64,000 nt of DNA, from assembly GCF_000686705.1 (NCBI RefSeq), contig NZ_KK366004.1, forward strand, positions 554,364 through 618,363, given 5' to 3'. Below, piece after piece: positions 47,826 through 58,196 of this stretch. This DNA is from Clostridium hydrogeniformans DSM 21757 (GTDB lineage Bacteria; Bacillota; Clostridia; Clostridiales; Clostridiaceae). Below the pieces are notes generated by a model. The model was given only the letters and a program-made list of their open reading frames with translations, did no database searches and was not told the DNA's origin. The stretch's first letter is position 1. Every line of letters begins with the position of its first letter. The position numbers and the translations under genes were made by a program.

Positions 47826-48015
47826 AAGAGCTGTGATGAGAAGGAGTAAATTTATATCTTTATTATAGAGAGGAAGTGGATGGTGAAAACTTCTTAAAGA
47901 ATAAATTGAAGGCTGTCTTTGAGCTGTATAAACTTAAGTGATGGACTTTAAGTCCATAATTAGGGTGGTACCACGGAATTTAGCTTTCGTCCCTTTATAG
48001 GGATGGGGGCTTTTT
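47826..48015 (+). ncRNA. T-box riboswitch, alanine specifier
   Basis: Typical elements occur in order: GATGAGAAGGAGTAA near the base of stem I, AGAGAGGAAGTGGATGGTGA apical region, the specifier GCT (Ala) at 47912-47914, stem III ATGGACT/AGTCCAT (47941-47957), the T-box AGGGTGGTACCACGG (47962-47976), and a terminator. Uncharged tRNA-Ala should favour the antiterminator and turn on alaS. Confidence 0.93.
47982..48015 (+). terminator. Terminator of the alaS T-box
   Basis: AGCTTTCGTCCCT pairs with AGGGATGGGGGCT through several G-T pairs, followed by TTTTT. It is the off state of the T-box. Confidence 0.9.
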
Positions 48016-48048
48016 ATATTTTTATAATAGAATAAGGAGGAATTTTTC

Positions 48049-50688
48049 ATGAAAAAAATGGGATTAAATGAGATAAGAGAAGTATACTTAAAATTCTTCG
48101 AAGAAAAGGAACATTTAAGGTTAGAAAGTTTTCCTTTAGTACCAAAGGATGATAAGGATTTATTGTTAATAAATGCAGGAATGGCGCCGCTTAAGCCGTA
48201 TTTTACAGGGCTTAAAACCCCACCAAGTAAAAGGGTGACTACTTGCCAAAAATGTGTTAGAACTGGAGATATAGAAAATGTAGGGAAAACATCAAGACAT
48301 GCTACGTTTTTTGAAATGTTAGGTAACTTTTCTTTTGGAGATTATTTTAAAGAAGAGATTATTCAATGGGCATGGGAGTTTATAACTAAGAACCTTAATA
48401 TACCTAAGGATAAGCTTTATGTAACAATATACTTAGATGATGATGAGGCTTATGACATATGGACTAGTAAAACTGATGTGGATCCAAGTAGAATATTTAG
48501 GCTTGGAAAGGAAGATAACTTCTGGGAGATAGGGGTAGGACCTTGTGGACCATGTTCAGAAATACACTATGATAGAGGAGAAGGAAAGGTATCTACTGTA
48601 GAGGAGTTTATAGAGGCTTCAGACAATGATAGAATAGTAGAATTCTGGAACCTTGTGTTTACTCAATTTAATAAGGATGAAGAAGGGGTATATAATAGAC
48701 TTTCTCATCCTAATATAGATACAGGAATGGGACTTGAAAGAATAGCAACCATAATGCAAGGAACTGAAAATATATTTGAAATAGATACTATAAGATCTAT
48801 TTTAGATAAGGTATGTGAAATAAGTAATGTAGAATATGGTAAAGATAAAAATAAAGGTGCATCAGTACGTATAATTACAGACCACGTAAAAAGCGTAACG
48901 TTTTTAATATGCGATGGTGTGCTTCCATCTAATGAAGGTCGTGGATATGTACTAAGAAGACTTCTAAGAAGAGCAGCAAGACATGGAAGACTAATTGGAG
49001 TTAATAGGATATTCTTAAGTGAAGTTATGGATAAGGTTATAGAAAATTATGGAGATGCTTATCCTGAAATTAAGGAAAAGAGAGACTACATTAAAAAGGT
49101 TATGGAGATTGAAGAAGAAAGATTTAATGAAACCATAGATGGGGGAGAAGAAATCCTTAAGTCATATATTGTGGAACTTAAAGAAGAGAAGAATAAGGTT
49201 TTAAGTGGAGAAAAAGCATTTAAACTTCATGATACCTATGGATTTCCTCTAGAACTTACAGAAGAAATATTAAGTGAAAATGGTATGGAAGTAGATATAG
49301 AAGGCTTTAATAGGGAAATGGATCTTCAAAGAAAAAGAGCAAGAGAGGCAAGGGGAGAAAGTAGCTATATGGGAGGAGAAGACTCCATATTAAATAAGGT
49401 AGCACAAAACGTTGATACTGAATTTAAGGGTTATGATCACCTAATATGTGAAGGTAGAGTTATTGAAATTATTAAGGATGAAGCCTTTGTAGAAAGCTTA
49501 AAAGAAAATGAAGAGGGAATAATTATTGTAGATAATACTCCTTTCTATGCAGAAATGGGAGGTCAAGTAGGAGATACTGGAACTATCTATGGAAATACGG
49601 GAGAAGTTTATATAAAGGATTGTAAGAAAAATATATCAGGTAAGATAATGCACTTTGCTAGTGTATCTAGTGGCTCTATAACTAAGGGGGAAGTAGTAAA
49701 GCTTAAGGTAGATAAGGAAAGAAGAGAGGGCATATGTAGAAATCATACAGCTACTCATATGTTACACGAGGCATTAAAGGAGATTTTAGGATCTCATGTA
49801 AATCAATCAGGATCCTATGTGGATAATGAAAGATTAAGATTTGACTTTACTCATTTTTCTGCTTTAACAGATGAAGAAATTACTAAGATAGAAAGATTAG
49901 TAAACGAAAAGATAATGGAAGCCTCAATGATAGATACAAATATAATGAATGTGGATGAAGCAAAATCTTGTGGAGCAATAGCTTTATTTGAAAATAAGTA
50001 CAAGGGAGACGTAAGAGTAGTTTCTGTAGGAACCTTTAGTAAAGAACTTTGTGGGGGAACCCATGTAAGAAATTCAGGACAAATTGGTTTATTCAAAGTT
50101 ATAAGTGAGGCTGGAGTTGCAGCAGGAATAAGAAGAATAGAAGCTCTAACTGGAACTAATGCTTTAAATTACATGGAAGAAAAACATTTGATGATTAAAG
50201 AAGTATCCAAGGTATTAAAATGTACAGAGAAGGATATAATAGAAAAAATAAATCAAAATACCTTAACATTAAAGGAGAAGGACAAGGAAATTCAAGAACT
50301 TAAATCTAAGATGGTAAAGGGTATAGAGAATGATATAGTTAAAGAGGCTAAAGAGATAAATGGAGTAAGATTTGTATCTTATAAACTTCTTGATATAGAT
50401 GCTAATAACCTAAGAGACATAGGAGATAAGGTTAAAAATAAGCTTCAAGAGGGAGTTGTAGTACTTGGTTCTGTGAAAGATGGGAAAGTAAACTTTGTTT
50501 CTATGGCTTCAAAGGATGCTATAGAAAAAGGAGCTCATGCAGGTAAGATTATAAAAAAGGTTGCAACTATTGCTGGTGGCGGCGGTGGTGGAAGACCAGA
50601 TATGGCTCAAGCAGGAGGAAAACTTCCAGAAAAAATTGATGAAGCACTAAATGAGGTAGCAAAAGTATTAGAAAAATTACTACAATAA
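48049..50688 (+). CDS. alaS: Alanyl-tRNA synthetase
   Basis: The 879-aa class II synthetase has the aminoacylation domain ([39 protein letters not shown]-type [10 protein letters not shown]), the editing domain with HxxxH as [12 protein letters not shown] (about residue 565) and [13 protein letters not shown] (about residue 668), a coiled linker, and the C-terminal C-Ala domain with a glycine run [22 protein letters not shown] precedes the ATG. Regulation is by the upstream T-box. Confidence 0.98.
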   Translation: MKKMGLNEIREVYLKFFEEKEHLRLESFPLVPKDDKDLLLINAGMAPLKPYFTGLKTPPSKRVTTCQKCVRTGDIENVGKTSRHATFFEMLGNFSFGDYFKEEIIQWAWEFITKNLNIPKDKLYVTIYLDDDEAYDIWTSKTDVDPSRIFRLGKEDNFWEIGVGPCGPCSEIHYDRGEGKVSTVEEFIEASDNDRIVEFWNLVFTQFNKDEEGVYNRLSHPNIDTGMGLERIATIMQGTENIFEIDTIRSILDKVCEISNVEYGKDKNKGASVRIITDHVKSVTFLICDGVLPSNEGRGYVLRRLLRRAARHGRLIGVNRIFLSEVMDKVIENYGDAYPEIKEKRDYIKKVMEIEEERFNETIDGGEEILKSYIVELKEEKNKVLSGEKAFKLHDTYGFPLELTEEILSENGMEVDIEGFNREMDLQRKRAREARGESSYMGGEDSILNKVAQNVDTEFKGYDHLICEGRVIEIIKDEAFVESLKENEEGIIIVDNTPFYAEMGGQVGDTGTIYGNTGEVYIKDCKKNISGKIMHFASVSSGSITKGEVVKLKVDKERREGICRNHTATHMLHEALKEILGSHVNQSGSYVDNERLRFDFTHFSALTDEEITKIERLVNEKIMEASMIDTNIMNVDEAKSCGAIALFENKYKGDVRVVSVGTFSKELCGGTHVRNSGQIGLFKVISEAGVAAGIRRIEALTGTNALNYMEEKHLMIKEVSKVLKCTEKDIIEKINQNTLTLKEKDKEIQELKSKMVKGIENDIVKEAKEINGVRFVSYKLLDIDANNLRDIGDKVKNKLQEGVVVLGSVKDGKVNFVSMASKDAIEKGAHAGKIIKKVATIAGGGGGGRPDMAQAGGKLPEKIDEALNEVAKVLEKLLQ

Positions 50689-50787
50689 AAATAACATATA
50701 TACATTTTCTAGTTTTTGATTTATAATAGAGTTATCAAATGAGAATAAATAATAATTAAAGCTATTAATTAAACTATAAGTTGAACT

Positions 50788-50817
50788 TTGAATAAATTAA
50801 TAAAAAAAGGTTATACT
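50788..50817 (+). promoter_or_regulatory. Promoter of ireB-ruvX
   Basis: TTGAAT at 50788-50793 and TATACT at 50812-50817, 18 bases apart. Confidence 0.55.
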
Positions 50818-50853
50818 ACAAAATGAGCTACTTACATGTTTAAAGTATAATGT

Positions 50854-50887
50854 AAGGAGGTGAAGCTGCATATAAGCAGCCTAATTA
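50854..50887 (+). promoter_or_regulatory. Ribosome binding site separated from its ATG by a hairpin
   Basis: AAGGAGG (50854-50860) is 26 bases from the ATG at 50887. Between them GCTGC (50865-50869) and GCAGC (50876-50880) can pair, which would shorten the effective distance to about 10 bases. Confidence 0.6.
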
Positions 50888-51141
50888 TGGTTAATAATGA
50901 ACATACAATGGAATTTGATTTTAATAGGGATAAGGAAGATTTAACTAAAGCTATTCTTACAGAAATATATAGCTCTTTAAAGGAAAAAGGATATAATCCG
51001 GTAAATCAGTTAGTAGGATATTTAATTTCTGGTGATCCTACATACATTACAAATTATAATGGTGCTAGAGCTTTAGTTAGGAAGCTAGAAAGAGATGAAA
51101 TTTTAGAAGAAGTTTTAAAATCTTATTTAGACATAAAGTAA
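50887..51141 (+). CDS. ireB: IreB-family regulatory phosphoprotein (UPF0297), 84 aa
   Basis: The family pattern is clear: [13 protein letters not shown] at the start, then [26 protein letters not shown] and [18 protein letters not shown]. In enterococci IreB is a substrate of the PASTA kinase IreK and affects cephalosporin resistance; the threonine target lies in the N-terminal region, and Thr residues are present at the equivalent place. The frame extends to a GTG at 50860 within the ribosome binding site. The ATG at 50887 gives the normal length. ruvX and DUF1292 genes follow, the usual Firmicute cluster. Confidence 0.93.
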   Translation: MVNNEHTMEFDFNRDKEDLTKAILTEIYSSLKEKGYNPVNQLVGYLISGDPTYITNYNGARALVRKLERDEILEEVLKSYLDIK

Positions 51142-51146
51142 TTTCG

Positions 51147-51175
51147 GTGCCCTAAATTTTAGGGCACTTTTGCTT
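51147..51175 (+). terminator. Hairpin with T tail between ireB and ruvX
   Basis: GTGCCCT and AGGGCAC (51147-51167) with an AT loop, then TTTTGCTTT. It may partly terminate or attenuate before ruvX. Confidence 0.75.
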
Positions 51176-51199
51176 TAAAATGGACTTAAGGAGAATTCA

Positions 51200-51613
51200 A
51201 TGAGGATATTAGGATTAGATATAGGAGATAGAACTATAGGGGTAGCTATAAGTGATCCCTTAGGTTACACTGCCCAAGGAATCACCACTATAAGAAGAAA
51301 AATTGAACCATTAGATATTGAGGAAGTAAGAAAAATATGTGAAAGCTATAATGTAGAGAAAATAGTTTCAGGACTTCCTAAGAATATGAACGGAACATTA
51401 GGACCTCAAGGGGAGAAAGTTATGGAGTTCTGTGACAAGTTAAAGGACTCTTTAAATATAAATATTGAATATTGGGATGAACGTCTAACCACAGTAGCTG
51501 CACATAGAGCCATGTTAGAGGCTGATATGTCTAGAGCTAAAAGAAAGAAAATTGTGGATAAGATAGCAGCTACATATATTCTTCAAGGATATCTGGATAG
51601 ATTATCAAAATAA
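51200..51613 (+). CDS. ruvX: Putative Holliday junction resolvase RuvX/YqgF
   Basis: The 137-aa RNase H-fold protein starts [20 protein letters not shown] with the first catalytic Asp, has [14 protein letters not shown] (about 63-76) and the C-terminal DERLTT and [14 protein letters not shown]. Members act in rRNA maturation or junction cleavage. It is the middle of the ireB-ruvX-DUF1292 cluster. Confidence 0.95.
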   Translation: MRILGLDIGDRTIGVAISDPLGYTAQGITTIRRKIEPLDIEEVRKICESYNVEKIVSGLPKNMNGTLGPQGEKVMEFCDKLKDSLNINIEYWDERLTTVAAHRAMLEADMSRAKRKKIVDKIAATYILQGYLDRLSK

Positions 51614-51679
51614 GGAATAATTATTATTGACAAATAATTTATTTGAATTTAAAATTACAATAAATAGAGGAGTGTTAAA

Positions 51680-51937
51680 ATGGAAAATAACATGGACACA
51701 ATAATTTTGCTAGACGAAGATGGTGTTGAGTGTGAGTTTGAAATAGCTCAAAGATTCGGCGTTGAAGAAAATGAATACGTGGTTGTTGTACCAGTAGAAA
51801 ATGAAGAGGAAGAAGAGGGAATACTCCTAAAAGTTATAGAAGATGAAGAGGGAAGTTTCACTTTAACTACAGTTGATGATGAGGCAGAATATGAAGTCGC
51901 AGCTGAAGTGTATACAACCCTATTCACTGAAGAATAA
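51680..51937 (+). CDS. DUF1292 (UPF0473) protein, 85 aa
   Basis: A very acidic small protein with DTIILLDEDGVECEFEIAQ and EYVVVVPVENEEEEEGILL. This matches Bacillus YrzB and its function is unknown. It forms the third member of the conserved ireB-ruvX cluster. GAGGAGTG precedes the ATG. Confidence 0.93.
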   Translation: MENNMDTIILLDEDGVECEFEIAQRFGVEENEYVVVVPVENEEEEEGILLKVIEDEEGSFTLTTVDDEAEYEVAAEVYTTLFTEE

Positions 51938-51964
51938 TAATAAGGAAATGGGGTAGTTAGATAT

Positions 51965-52417
51965 ATGCCAAAGTTATCTACATCAGAAATAAATGGATTA
52001 AAAGAAGATTTAAAAAAGAAAGGTTATAAATTAACACCTCAAAGAAGAGCCATAGTTGATACAATTATAGATAATGAGAGTAAACATTTAACCGTTGAAG
52101 AAATTTATGATAAGGTAAAAAAAGACTGTCCAGAAATAGGATTAGCCACTGTATATAGAACCATAGTTCTTTTAGAAGAACTTGGAATAGTATATAAGCT
52201 TGATCTTAATGACGGATGCAGTAGATATGAATTAGTTCATAAAGATGAACTTCATAGACATCATCATTTAATTTGTACAAAGTGTGGCAAGGTAATAGAG
52301 GTTGAGGGAGATCTTTTAGATAACCTAGAGTATAAGATTGAGTCACAATATAAATTTAAAATAAAAGATCATAGTGTAAAATTCTTTGGAATATGTGAAG
52401 AGTGTGAAGAGGAATAA
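51965..52417 (+). CDS. Fur-family metalloregulator
   Basis: The 150-aa protein has an N-terminal winged helix (GYKLTPQRRAIVDTI, ATVYRTIVLLEELGIV) and a C-terminal dimer domain with HRHHHLICTKCGKVIE, and a second CEEC at the C-terminus for the structural zinc. It could be Fur, Zur or PerR. The residues visible do not separate these securely. It lies 28 bases after the DUF1292 gene. Confidence 0.9.
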   Translation: MPKLSTSEINGLKEDLKKKGYKLTPQRRAIVDTIIDNESKHLTVEEIYDKVKKDCPEIGLATVYRTIVLLEELGIVYKLDLNDGCSRYELVHKDELHRHHHLICTKCGKVIEVEGDLLDNLEYKIESQYKFKIKDHSVKFFGICEECEEE

Positions 52418-52453
52418 GCAGTAATATGTATAGAAACACAAGGAGGGAAGTTA

Positions 52454-54121
52454 ATGAAAAAAGAAAAGGATAAAGTCAAAATAATTCCTCTTGGCGGACT
52501 AAATGAAATCGGAAAAAATATGACAATCATAGAGTACAAAGAGGATATTATAGTAATTGACTGCGGATTAAAATTTCCAGATGAAGATATGTTTGGTATA
52601 GATATTGTTATACCAGATGTAACATATCTTCTAAAGAATAAAGAAAGGGTTAGAGGTATATTCTTTACCCACGGCCATGAGGACCATATAGGGGCACTGC
52701 CATATATATTAAAGCAAATAAATGCACCTGTATATGGAACAAAGCTTACTCTTGGGTTAATAGAAACAAAGCTTAAGGAGCATGGGCTTTTAAGCACAAC
52801 TGAGCTTATAAATGTAAAACCAAGAGATATAGTTAGATTAAATAATGCTTCAGTAGAATTTATAAAAACAAATCACAGTATTGCAGATTCCGTGGCTATA
52901 GCAATACACACTCCATTAGGAGTGGTTCTTCACACAGGGGATTTCAAGGTAGACTATACTCCAATAGATGGAGAGATAATGGATTTTGCAAGATTTGCAG
53001 AGCTTGGTAAAAAAGGTGTTCTTGCAATGCTTGCAGATAGTACTAATGTTGAAAGACCAGGATACACTATGTCAGAAAGAACAGTTGGAGAGGCTTTTGA
53101 AAAGATTTTCTTAAAAGCTAAAGGAAGAATACTTGTGGCAACTTTCGCATCAAATATTCACAGAATACAGCAGGTGTTAATAGCAGCTGAAAAGTATGGA
53201 AGAAAGGTTGCAGTATCAGGAAGAAGTATGGAAAATACTGTTGCCGTAGCCTCAGAACTTGGATATTTAGATGCAGGAAAAGATATTATGATAAATATAG
53301 ATTCTATAAATAGATATCCTGATGATAAGATAATTATAGTAACTACAGGAAGCCAAGGAGAGCCAATGTCAGCTTTAGCTAGAATGGCAACTTCAGAGCA
53401 TAAAAAGGTTAATATAATAGAGGGTGACACTGTAATAATATCTGCAAGCCCAATACCAGGAAATGAAAAACTTATTTCTAAGGTAATAAATCAATTATTT
53501 AAAAAGGGTGCAGAAGTAATATATGAAGCTCTCGATGATATTCACGTATCAGGCCATGCATGTCAAGAGGAATTAAAGCTTATGCATTGTCTTGTAAAAC
53601 CTAGATTCTTTATACCAGTCCATGGAGAGTATAGACATTTAAAGCAGCATAAGGAACTTGCTGAAAAGCTAGGTATGCCTTCAAGCAATATATGTATTAT
53701 GGATAATGGAGAGATAGTAGAGGTTTCAAGAGATCAAATAAGAAAGAATGGTACTGTAGTTTCAGGTCAAGTCTTTGTAGATGGACTTGGAGTTGGAGAT
53801 GTTGGAAATATAGTATTAAGAGATAGAAAGCATCTTTCACAGGATGGAATCCTTACAGTGGTTGTAACTATAGAGAAGGAAAGTGGATCTGTAATTGCAG
53901 GACCAGATATAATATCAAGAGGTTTTGTATATGTTAGAGAATCCGAAGGATTAATGGATGAAGCAAGGGAAATAGTAAAATCTGCTCTTAGAGAGTGTGA
54001 GATTAAGAAGATAACAGATTGGGCATCTATGAAATCTATGATTAAGGATGCACTAAGAGTATACTTGTATGAAAAAACAAAGAGAAAGCCTATGATATTA
54101 CCAATTATAATGGAGATATAG
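52454..54121 (+). CDS. rnj: Ribonuclease J
   Basis: A 5'-3' exo- and endoribonuclease of the metallo-beta-lactamase/beta-CASP family. The 555-aa protein has FTHGHEDHIGALPY (HxHxDH, about residues 75-88), HTGDFKVDYTP, the beta-CASP motifs VSGRSMENT and VTTGSQGEPMSALARM, and HVSGHACQEELK. Its C-terminal domain is complete. AAGGAGGGAAG precedes the ATG. It sits next to the YlbF-family gene. Confidence 0.95.
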   Translation: MKKEKDKVKIIPLGGLNEIGKNMTIIEYKEDIIVIDCGLKFPDEDMFGIDIVIPDVTYLLKNKERVRGIFFTHGHEDHIGALPYILKQINAPVYGTKLTLGLIETKLKEHGLLSTTELINVKPRDIVRLNNASVEFIKTNHSIADSVAIAIHTPLGVVLHTGDFKVDYTPIDGEIMDFARFAELGKKGVLAMLADSTNVERPGYTMSERTVGEAFEKIFLKAKGRILVATFASNIHRIQQVLIAAEKYGRKVAVSGRSMENTVAVASELGYLDAGKDIMINIDSINRYPDDKIIIVTTGSQGEPMSALARMATSEHKKVNIIEGDTVIISASPIPGNEKLISKVINQLFKKGAEVIYEALDDIHVSGHACQEELKLMHCLVKPRFFIPVHGEYRHLKQHKELAEKLGMPSSNICIMDNGEIVEVSRDQIRKNGTVVSGQVFVDGLGVGDVGNIVLRDRKHLSQDGILTVVVTIEKESGSVIAGPDIISRGFVYVRESEGLMDEAREIVKSALRECEIKKITDWASMKSMIKDALRVYLYEKTKRKPMILPIIMEI

Positions 54122-54141
54122 GAAATCAGAGGGAGAATCTT

Positions 54142-54495
54142 ATGAATATTTATGATAAATCTCATGAATTAGCTAAAGTTCTTAAGGATACAAGAGAAGT
54201 TGTTGACTATAGAGAAGCTCATAAAAAAATAGCTGAAAATGAATCAAATAAAAAAATAGTAGATGATTTTAGAAAACTTCAACTTGAGGCTTATAATGAG
54301 CAAATGACTAAGGGCGAATTATCTAAAGAAATAAAAGATAAGATGCAAAGCTTAGGAGCTATATTATCATCTAATGCAGATGTGGCTAATTATTTACAAA
54401 GTGAAGCGAAGTTCGCAGTGCTTTGGGAAGATATAATTAAAATATTACATGAAGCTGTTGGCTTAGATTTAACTTTTGGAAATGACAATAAATAG
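54142..54495 (+). CDS. YlbF/YmcA-family protein
   Basis: A 117-aa all-helical protein (KSHELAKVLKDTREVVDYREA, then DFRKLQLEAYNEQM). In Bacillus, YlbF and YmcA form part of a Y-complex that modulates RNase Y. Its neighbour here is RNase J, which fits an RNA-decay link but is only association. GGGAGAATCTT precedes the ATG. Confidence 0.87.
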   Translation: MNIYDKSHELAKVLKDTREVVDYREAHKKIAENESNKKIVDDFRKLQLEAYNEQMTKGELSKEIKDKMQSLGAILSSNADVANYLQSEAKFAVLWEDIIKILHEAVGLDLTFGNDNK

Positions 54496-54548
54496 GTTAA
54501 AAAGTTGACTTTTTTATATCTTGATATTAGAATTAATATGATTAAAGT

Positions 54549-54583
54549 AAAATTGGGTACTAGGGTATCCAATTTTATTTTGC
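54549..54583 (+). terminator. Terminator before typA
   Basis: AAAATTGGGTAC pairs with GTATCCAATTTT (one G-T pair), followed by ATTTT. Confidence 0.88.
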
Positions 54584-54641
54584 ACAAAAGGTTAAGGAAA
54601 TCATTAAACAATGAAATAAAACAAACTTTGGAGGAAAATAT

Positions 54642-56465
54642 ATGAGTTTATTTGTTAGAAATGATATAAGAAATATAGCAATTATTGCGCACGTTGACCA
54701 CGGTAAGACTACTTTGGTGGATGCATTACTTAAGCAAAGTAATGTTTTTAGAAGTAATGAAAAGGTAGAAGAGAGGGTAATGGACTCTAATGACCTAGAA
54801 AAAGAAAGAGGAATCACAATACTTTCTAAAAATACAGCAGTTGATTATGAAGGTGTAAAAATAAATATTGTTGATACACCAGGACACGCGGACTTTGGTG
54901 GTGAAGTTGAACGTGTTCTTAAAATGGTAGATAGTGTTATACTTGTTGTAGACTCCTATGAAGGAGCAATGCCACAGACAAAATTCGTTTTAAAGAAAGC
55001 TTTAGAACTTGGATTACATCCAATAGTTGTAATAAACAAGATTGATAAGCCAAATGCTAGACCAGAAGAGGTTATTGATGAGGTATTTGAATTATTCATG
55101 GAGCTTGGAGCTACAGATGAGCAATTAGATTTCCCAATAGTATATTGTTCTGCTAGAGATGGATATGCTATGGCTAAATTAGAAGAAACTAATGATAATA
55201 TGATACCTTTATTTGATACTATAATAAAGCATGTTAAAGCTCCAGAAGGAGATATAGACAAGTCATTACAAATGCTTGTAACTACTTTAGATTCTAATGA
55301 ATATGTAGGAAGAATATCTATTGGTAAGGTAGAAAGAGGAGTTATAAGAAAGAACCAAAATGTTACTATAATACAGAAAGACGGTTCTTCAACTAATGCA
55401 AAAATCTCTAATCTTTATGTTTATGAAGGCTTAAATAGAGTTGAAACAGAAGAAGCTAAGCTTGGAGATATAGTAGCTGTAAGTGGAGTTTCTAATGCTA
55501 ATATAGGAGATACTATATCAGATAGTGATAATCCAGAAGCATTACCTTTTGTTGATATAGATGAACCAACTATAAGCATGAACTTTATGGTAAATGACTC
55601 ACCTTTTGCAGGTAGAGAAGGAGATTTTGTAACATCAAGACACTTAAGAGATAGATTATTAAAGGAACTAGAAACTAACGTTAGTTTAAGAGTAGAAGAA
55701 CTATCCCCTGATTGCTTTAAGGTAAGTGGTAGAGGAGAACTTCATTTATCAATATTAATAGAGACTATGAGAAGAGAAGGATATGAGTTCCAAGTATCTA
55801 AGCCATCTGTTATCTTTAAGGAAGAAGATGGTAAGAAGGTTGAGCCTATTGAGTATCTTACAGTAGATGTTCCAGAAGAATTTATGGGACCTGTAATGGA
55901 AAAGCTTGGACCAAGAAAAGCTGAAATGGTAAATATGACTTCAGCAGTAAATGGATATGTAAGACTTGAGTTTAAGGTTCCAGCAAGAGGTCTTATAGGA
56001 TTCAGAAATGAATTTATGACAGATACAAAGGGAAATGGAATAATGAACCACATATTCGAAGGATATGAAAAGTTCAAGGGAGAAATTCCAGAAAGAACAA
56101 GAGGATCATTAATTGTATTTGAATCTGGAGACGCTGTAGCCTATGGATTATTTAATGCTCAAGAAAGAGGAAGATTATTTATAGGACCAGGAACAGAAGT
56201 TTATTCTGGTATGATAGCAGGAGAATGTTCAAGGGCAGATGATATAGAAGTAAATGTATGTAAGAAGAAACATCTTTCAAATACAAGAGCTTCAGGATCA
56301 GATGATTCATTAAAATTAACTCCGATAGTTCAAATGTCTCTTGAGCAAAGCTTAGAGTTTGTAAGAGCAGACGAGCTTGTTGAAGTTACTCCAAAGAACG
56401 TAAGAATGAGAAAAAGACTTTTAGATGCAAATGAAAGAAAAAGAGCCATAAATAGAAAGAAATAA
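54642..56465 (+). CDS. typA: Ribosome-associated GTPase TypA/BipA
   Basis: The 607-aa translational GTPase has the G1 motif [10 protein letters not shown] (about 16-25), the G2 region RGITI, G3 DTPGHADF, G4 NKID and the C-terminal domains ([32 protein letters not shown]). It assists ribosome assembly, especially in the cold. GGAGG precedes the ATG. mltG follows after 26 bases. Confidence 0.97.
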   Translation: MSLFVRNDIRNIAIIAHVDHGKTTLVDALLKQSNVFRSNEKVEERVMDSNDLEKERGITILSKNTAVDYEGVKINIVDTPGHADFGGEVERVLKMVDSVILVVDSYEGAMPQTKFVLKKALELGLHPIVVINKIDKPNARPEEVIDEVFELFMELGATDEQLDFPIVYCSARDGYAMAKLEETNDNMIPLFDTIIKHVKAPEGDIDKSLQMLVTTLDSNEYVGRISIGKVERGVIRKNQNVTIIQKDGSSTNAKISNLYVYEGLNRVETEEAKLGDIVAVSGVSNANIGDTISDSDNPEALPFVDIDEPTISMNFMVNDSPFAGREGDFVTSRHLRDRLLKELETNVSLRVEELSPDCFKVSGRGELHLSILIETMRREGYEFQVSKPSVIFKEEDGKKVEPIEYLTVDVPEEFMGPVMEKLGPRKAEMVNMTSAVNGYVRLEFKVPARGLIGFRNEFMTDTKGNGIMNHIFEGYEKFKGEIPERTRGSLIVFESGDAVAYGLFNAQERGRLFIGPGTEVYSGMIAGECSRADDIEVNVCKKKHLSNTRASGSDDSLKLTPIVQMSLEQSLEFVRADELVEVTPKNVRMRKRLLDANERKRAINRKK

Positions 56466-56491
56466 TTAAATCTTTTTTATTGGGGGTTAAC

Positions 56492-57526
56492 ATGAAAAAG
56501 AGGGTTATTATTATATTTGGTTTTATAGTTATTTTAACCTTAGGGGCTTATATAGGAGTTAAATCCTATTATAAGTCTAAGGTTATAGATAGACCTTTTA
56601 ACTTAAGTGTAGATAAGGTAAAGCTAAAAATAAATGATGGTGATACATTAAATCATGTTATAGAAAAATTTTCATCCCAAAATATTATACATAGTAAGTA
56701 TTTAATGAAGTATTATTTTAAATACAATAATGGTGATACTAATATTATTCCAGGTACATACTACATTAAAAAAGATATGAGTTTAAGAACTTTTATAGAT
56801 ATGATTACTAAGGGAAAAGTTAGCGATAATCTTATAAAAGTAACTATTCCAGAAGGGTTTAATGTGGATGAAATAGGGAAAAGATTAGAGGACAATGGAA
56901 TAATAACTAAAGAAGATTTTATGAAAAGTGTAAAAGAATATAAACTTCCAAATTATATTAAGAAATCATCAGAAAGAAAATATGGTTTGGAAGGATATCT
57001 TTTTCCTGATACCTATGATTTAGAAAAAGGTATGGATGGCAATGATATTATAGATATTATGATAGAGCGCTTTGAATATATAGTAAAGGATATTGAAAAA
57101 AAACAAGGTAAAGATATAGATATAAATGTCCTTGATGACATAATGAATATGGCGTCTATTATTGAAAAAGAAATAGTAAAAGATGAAGAAAGAGGGAAAG
57201 CAGCTTCAGTGTTTTATAATAGAATTAATAGAAATATGAAGCTTCAATCCTGTGCTACTGTTTTATATTCCTTAGGGATACATAAAGAAGAATTATCTAA
57301 TGAGGACTTAAAAATTAATTCTCCATATAATACATATTTGGTAGATAAGTTGCCAGTAGGACCTATAGCCTCACCAGGTAGGGCTTCTATAGAGGCTGCA
57401 CTAAGTCCAAATTCTACAAATTATTTATTTTTTATTTCTAATGATGATGGAACTCACAGTTTTACCTCATCGGATAGAGAGTTTTTAAAACTTAAGGAAG
57501 CAAGAGATAGGAGAATAAAAAGATAA
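56492..57526 (+). CDS. mltG: Endolytic murein transglycosylase MltG
   Basis: Cuts new glycan strands as peptidoglycan is made. The 344-aa protein has one N-terminal membrane helix (about 5-22, VIIIFGFIVILTLGAYIG), a LysM-like part, and the YceG domain with the catalytic Glu in MASIIEKEIVKDEERG (about residue 220), then LPVGPIASPGRASIEAALSP. The ATG at 56492 is used because GGGGGTTAA precedes it. Confidence 0.94.
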   Translation: MKKRVIIIFGFIVILTLGAYIGVKSYYKSKVIDRPFNLSVDKVKLKINDGDTLNHVIEKFSSQNIIHSKYLMKYYFKYNNGDTNIIPGTYYIKKDMSLRTFIDMITKGKVSDNLIKVTIPEGFNVDEIGKRLEDNGIITKEDFMKSVKEYKLPNYIKKSSERKYGLEGYLFPDTYDLEKGMDGNDIIDIMIERFEYIVKDIEKKQGKDIDINVLDDIMNMASIIEKEIVKDEERGKAASVFYNRINRNMKLQSCATVLYSLGIHKEELSNEDLKINSPYNTYLVDKLPVGPIASPGRASIEAALSPNSTNYLFFISNDDGTHSFTSSDREFLKLKEARDRRIKR

Positions 57527-57539
57527 ATTGGAGGATTCT

Positions 57540-58196
57540 ATGAGTGGAGTAACACATGAATATATGGAAGAATATTTAAGAAATTTGATTCCAGATAAGA
57601 AGGGAACACTAAAAAAACTAGAAGACTTCGCAAAAGAAAATTCTGTTCCTATTATACAGAAGGAAGCAGGTAAATTTCTAGAGTTTATGATAAATATGAA
57701 AAAACCTAAGAGGGTTTTAGAGCTTGGTACAGCTATAGGATATTCTTCAATTCTAATGGCTGAAAGCGTAGATTATAAACTTCCAATAGTAACTATTGAA
57801 AGAGATGATAACATGGTTACATTGGCTAAAAGTAACATAAAGCTTTATGGCTATGATGACAGAATAGATATAATTCAAGGAGATTGCTTAGAGGTACTTG
57901 AAAAGTTAGATGATAAGTTTGATGTTATATTTATGGATGCAGGAAAGGGGCATTATAATCATTTTCTTCCTCATTGTTTAAGGCTTTTAAATGATGATGG
58001 AATAATAATTGCAGATAATGTATTATTTAGAGGAATGGTTGCTTCTAATGATTTAGTTAAAAGAAGAAAAATAACCATAGTAAAAAGAATGAGAACTTAT
58101 CTTGAAATGGTTTCAAGTAACGAAGACTTAATTACATCAGTTATACCTATGGGAGATGGTATAGCCATTACTAAAAGGAGGATGGATCATGAATAA
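57540..58196 (+). CDS. O-methyltransferase, YrrM-type
   Basis: The 218-aa class I SAM enzyme has the SAM loop VLELGTAIGYSSI (about 60-72), IERDDNMV and VIFMDAGKGHY (motif with metal ligand Asp). In Bacillus the homologue TrmR methylates wobble 5-hydroxyuridine in tRNA. The neighbour here is a U32 peptidase of the tRNA-hydroxylating type, which supports that role as inference. The ATG is chosen because TTGGAGG precedes it. Confidence 0.88.
   Translation: MSGVTHEYMEEYLRNLIPDKKGTLKKLEDFAKENSVPIIQKEAGKFLEFMINMKKPKRVLELGTAIGYSSILMAESVDYKLPIVTIERDDNMVTLAKSNIKLYGYDDRIDIIQGDCLEVLEKLDDKFDVIFMDAGKGHYNHFLPHCLRLLNDDGIIIADNVLFRGMVASNDLVKRRKITIVKRMRTYLEMVSSNEDLITSVIPMGDGIAITKRRMDHE

Noticed and set aside
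50846-50851. TATAAT directly before ireB as a promoter
   Set aside because: Transcription would start within the ribosome binding site. It is more likely chance, and a better promoter lies upstream.
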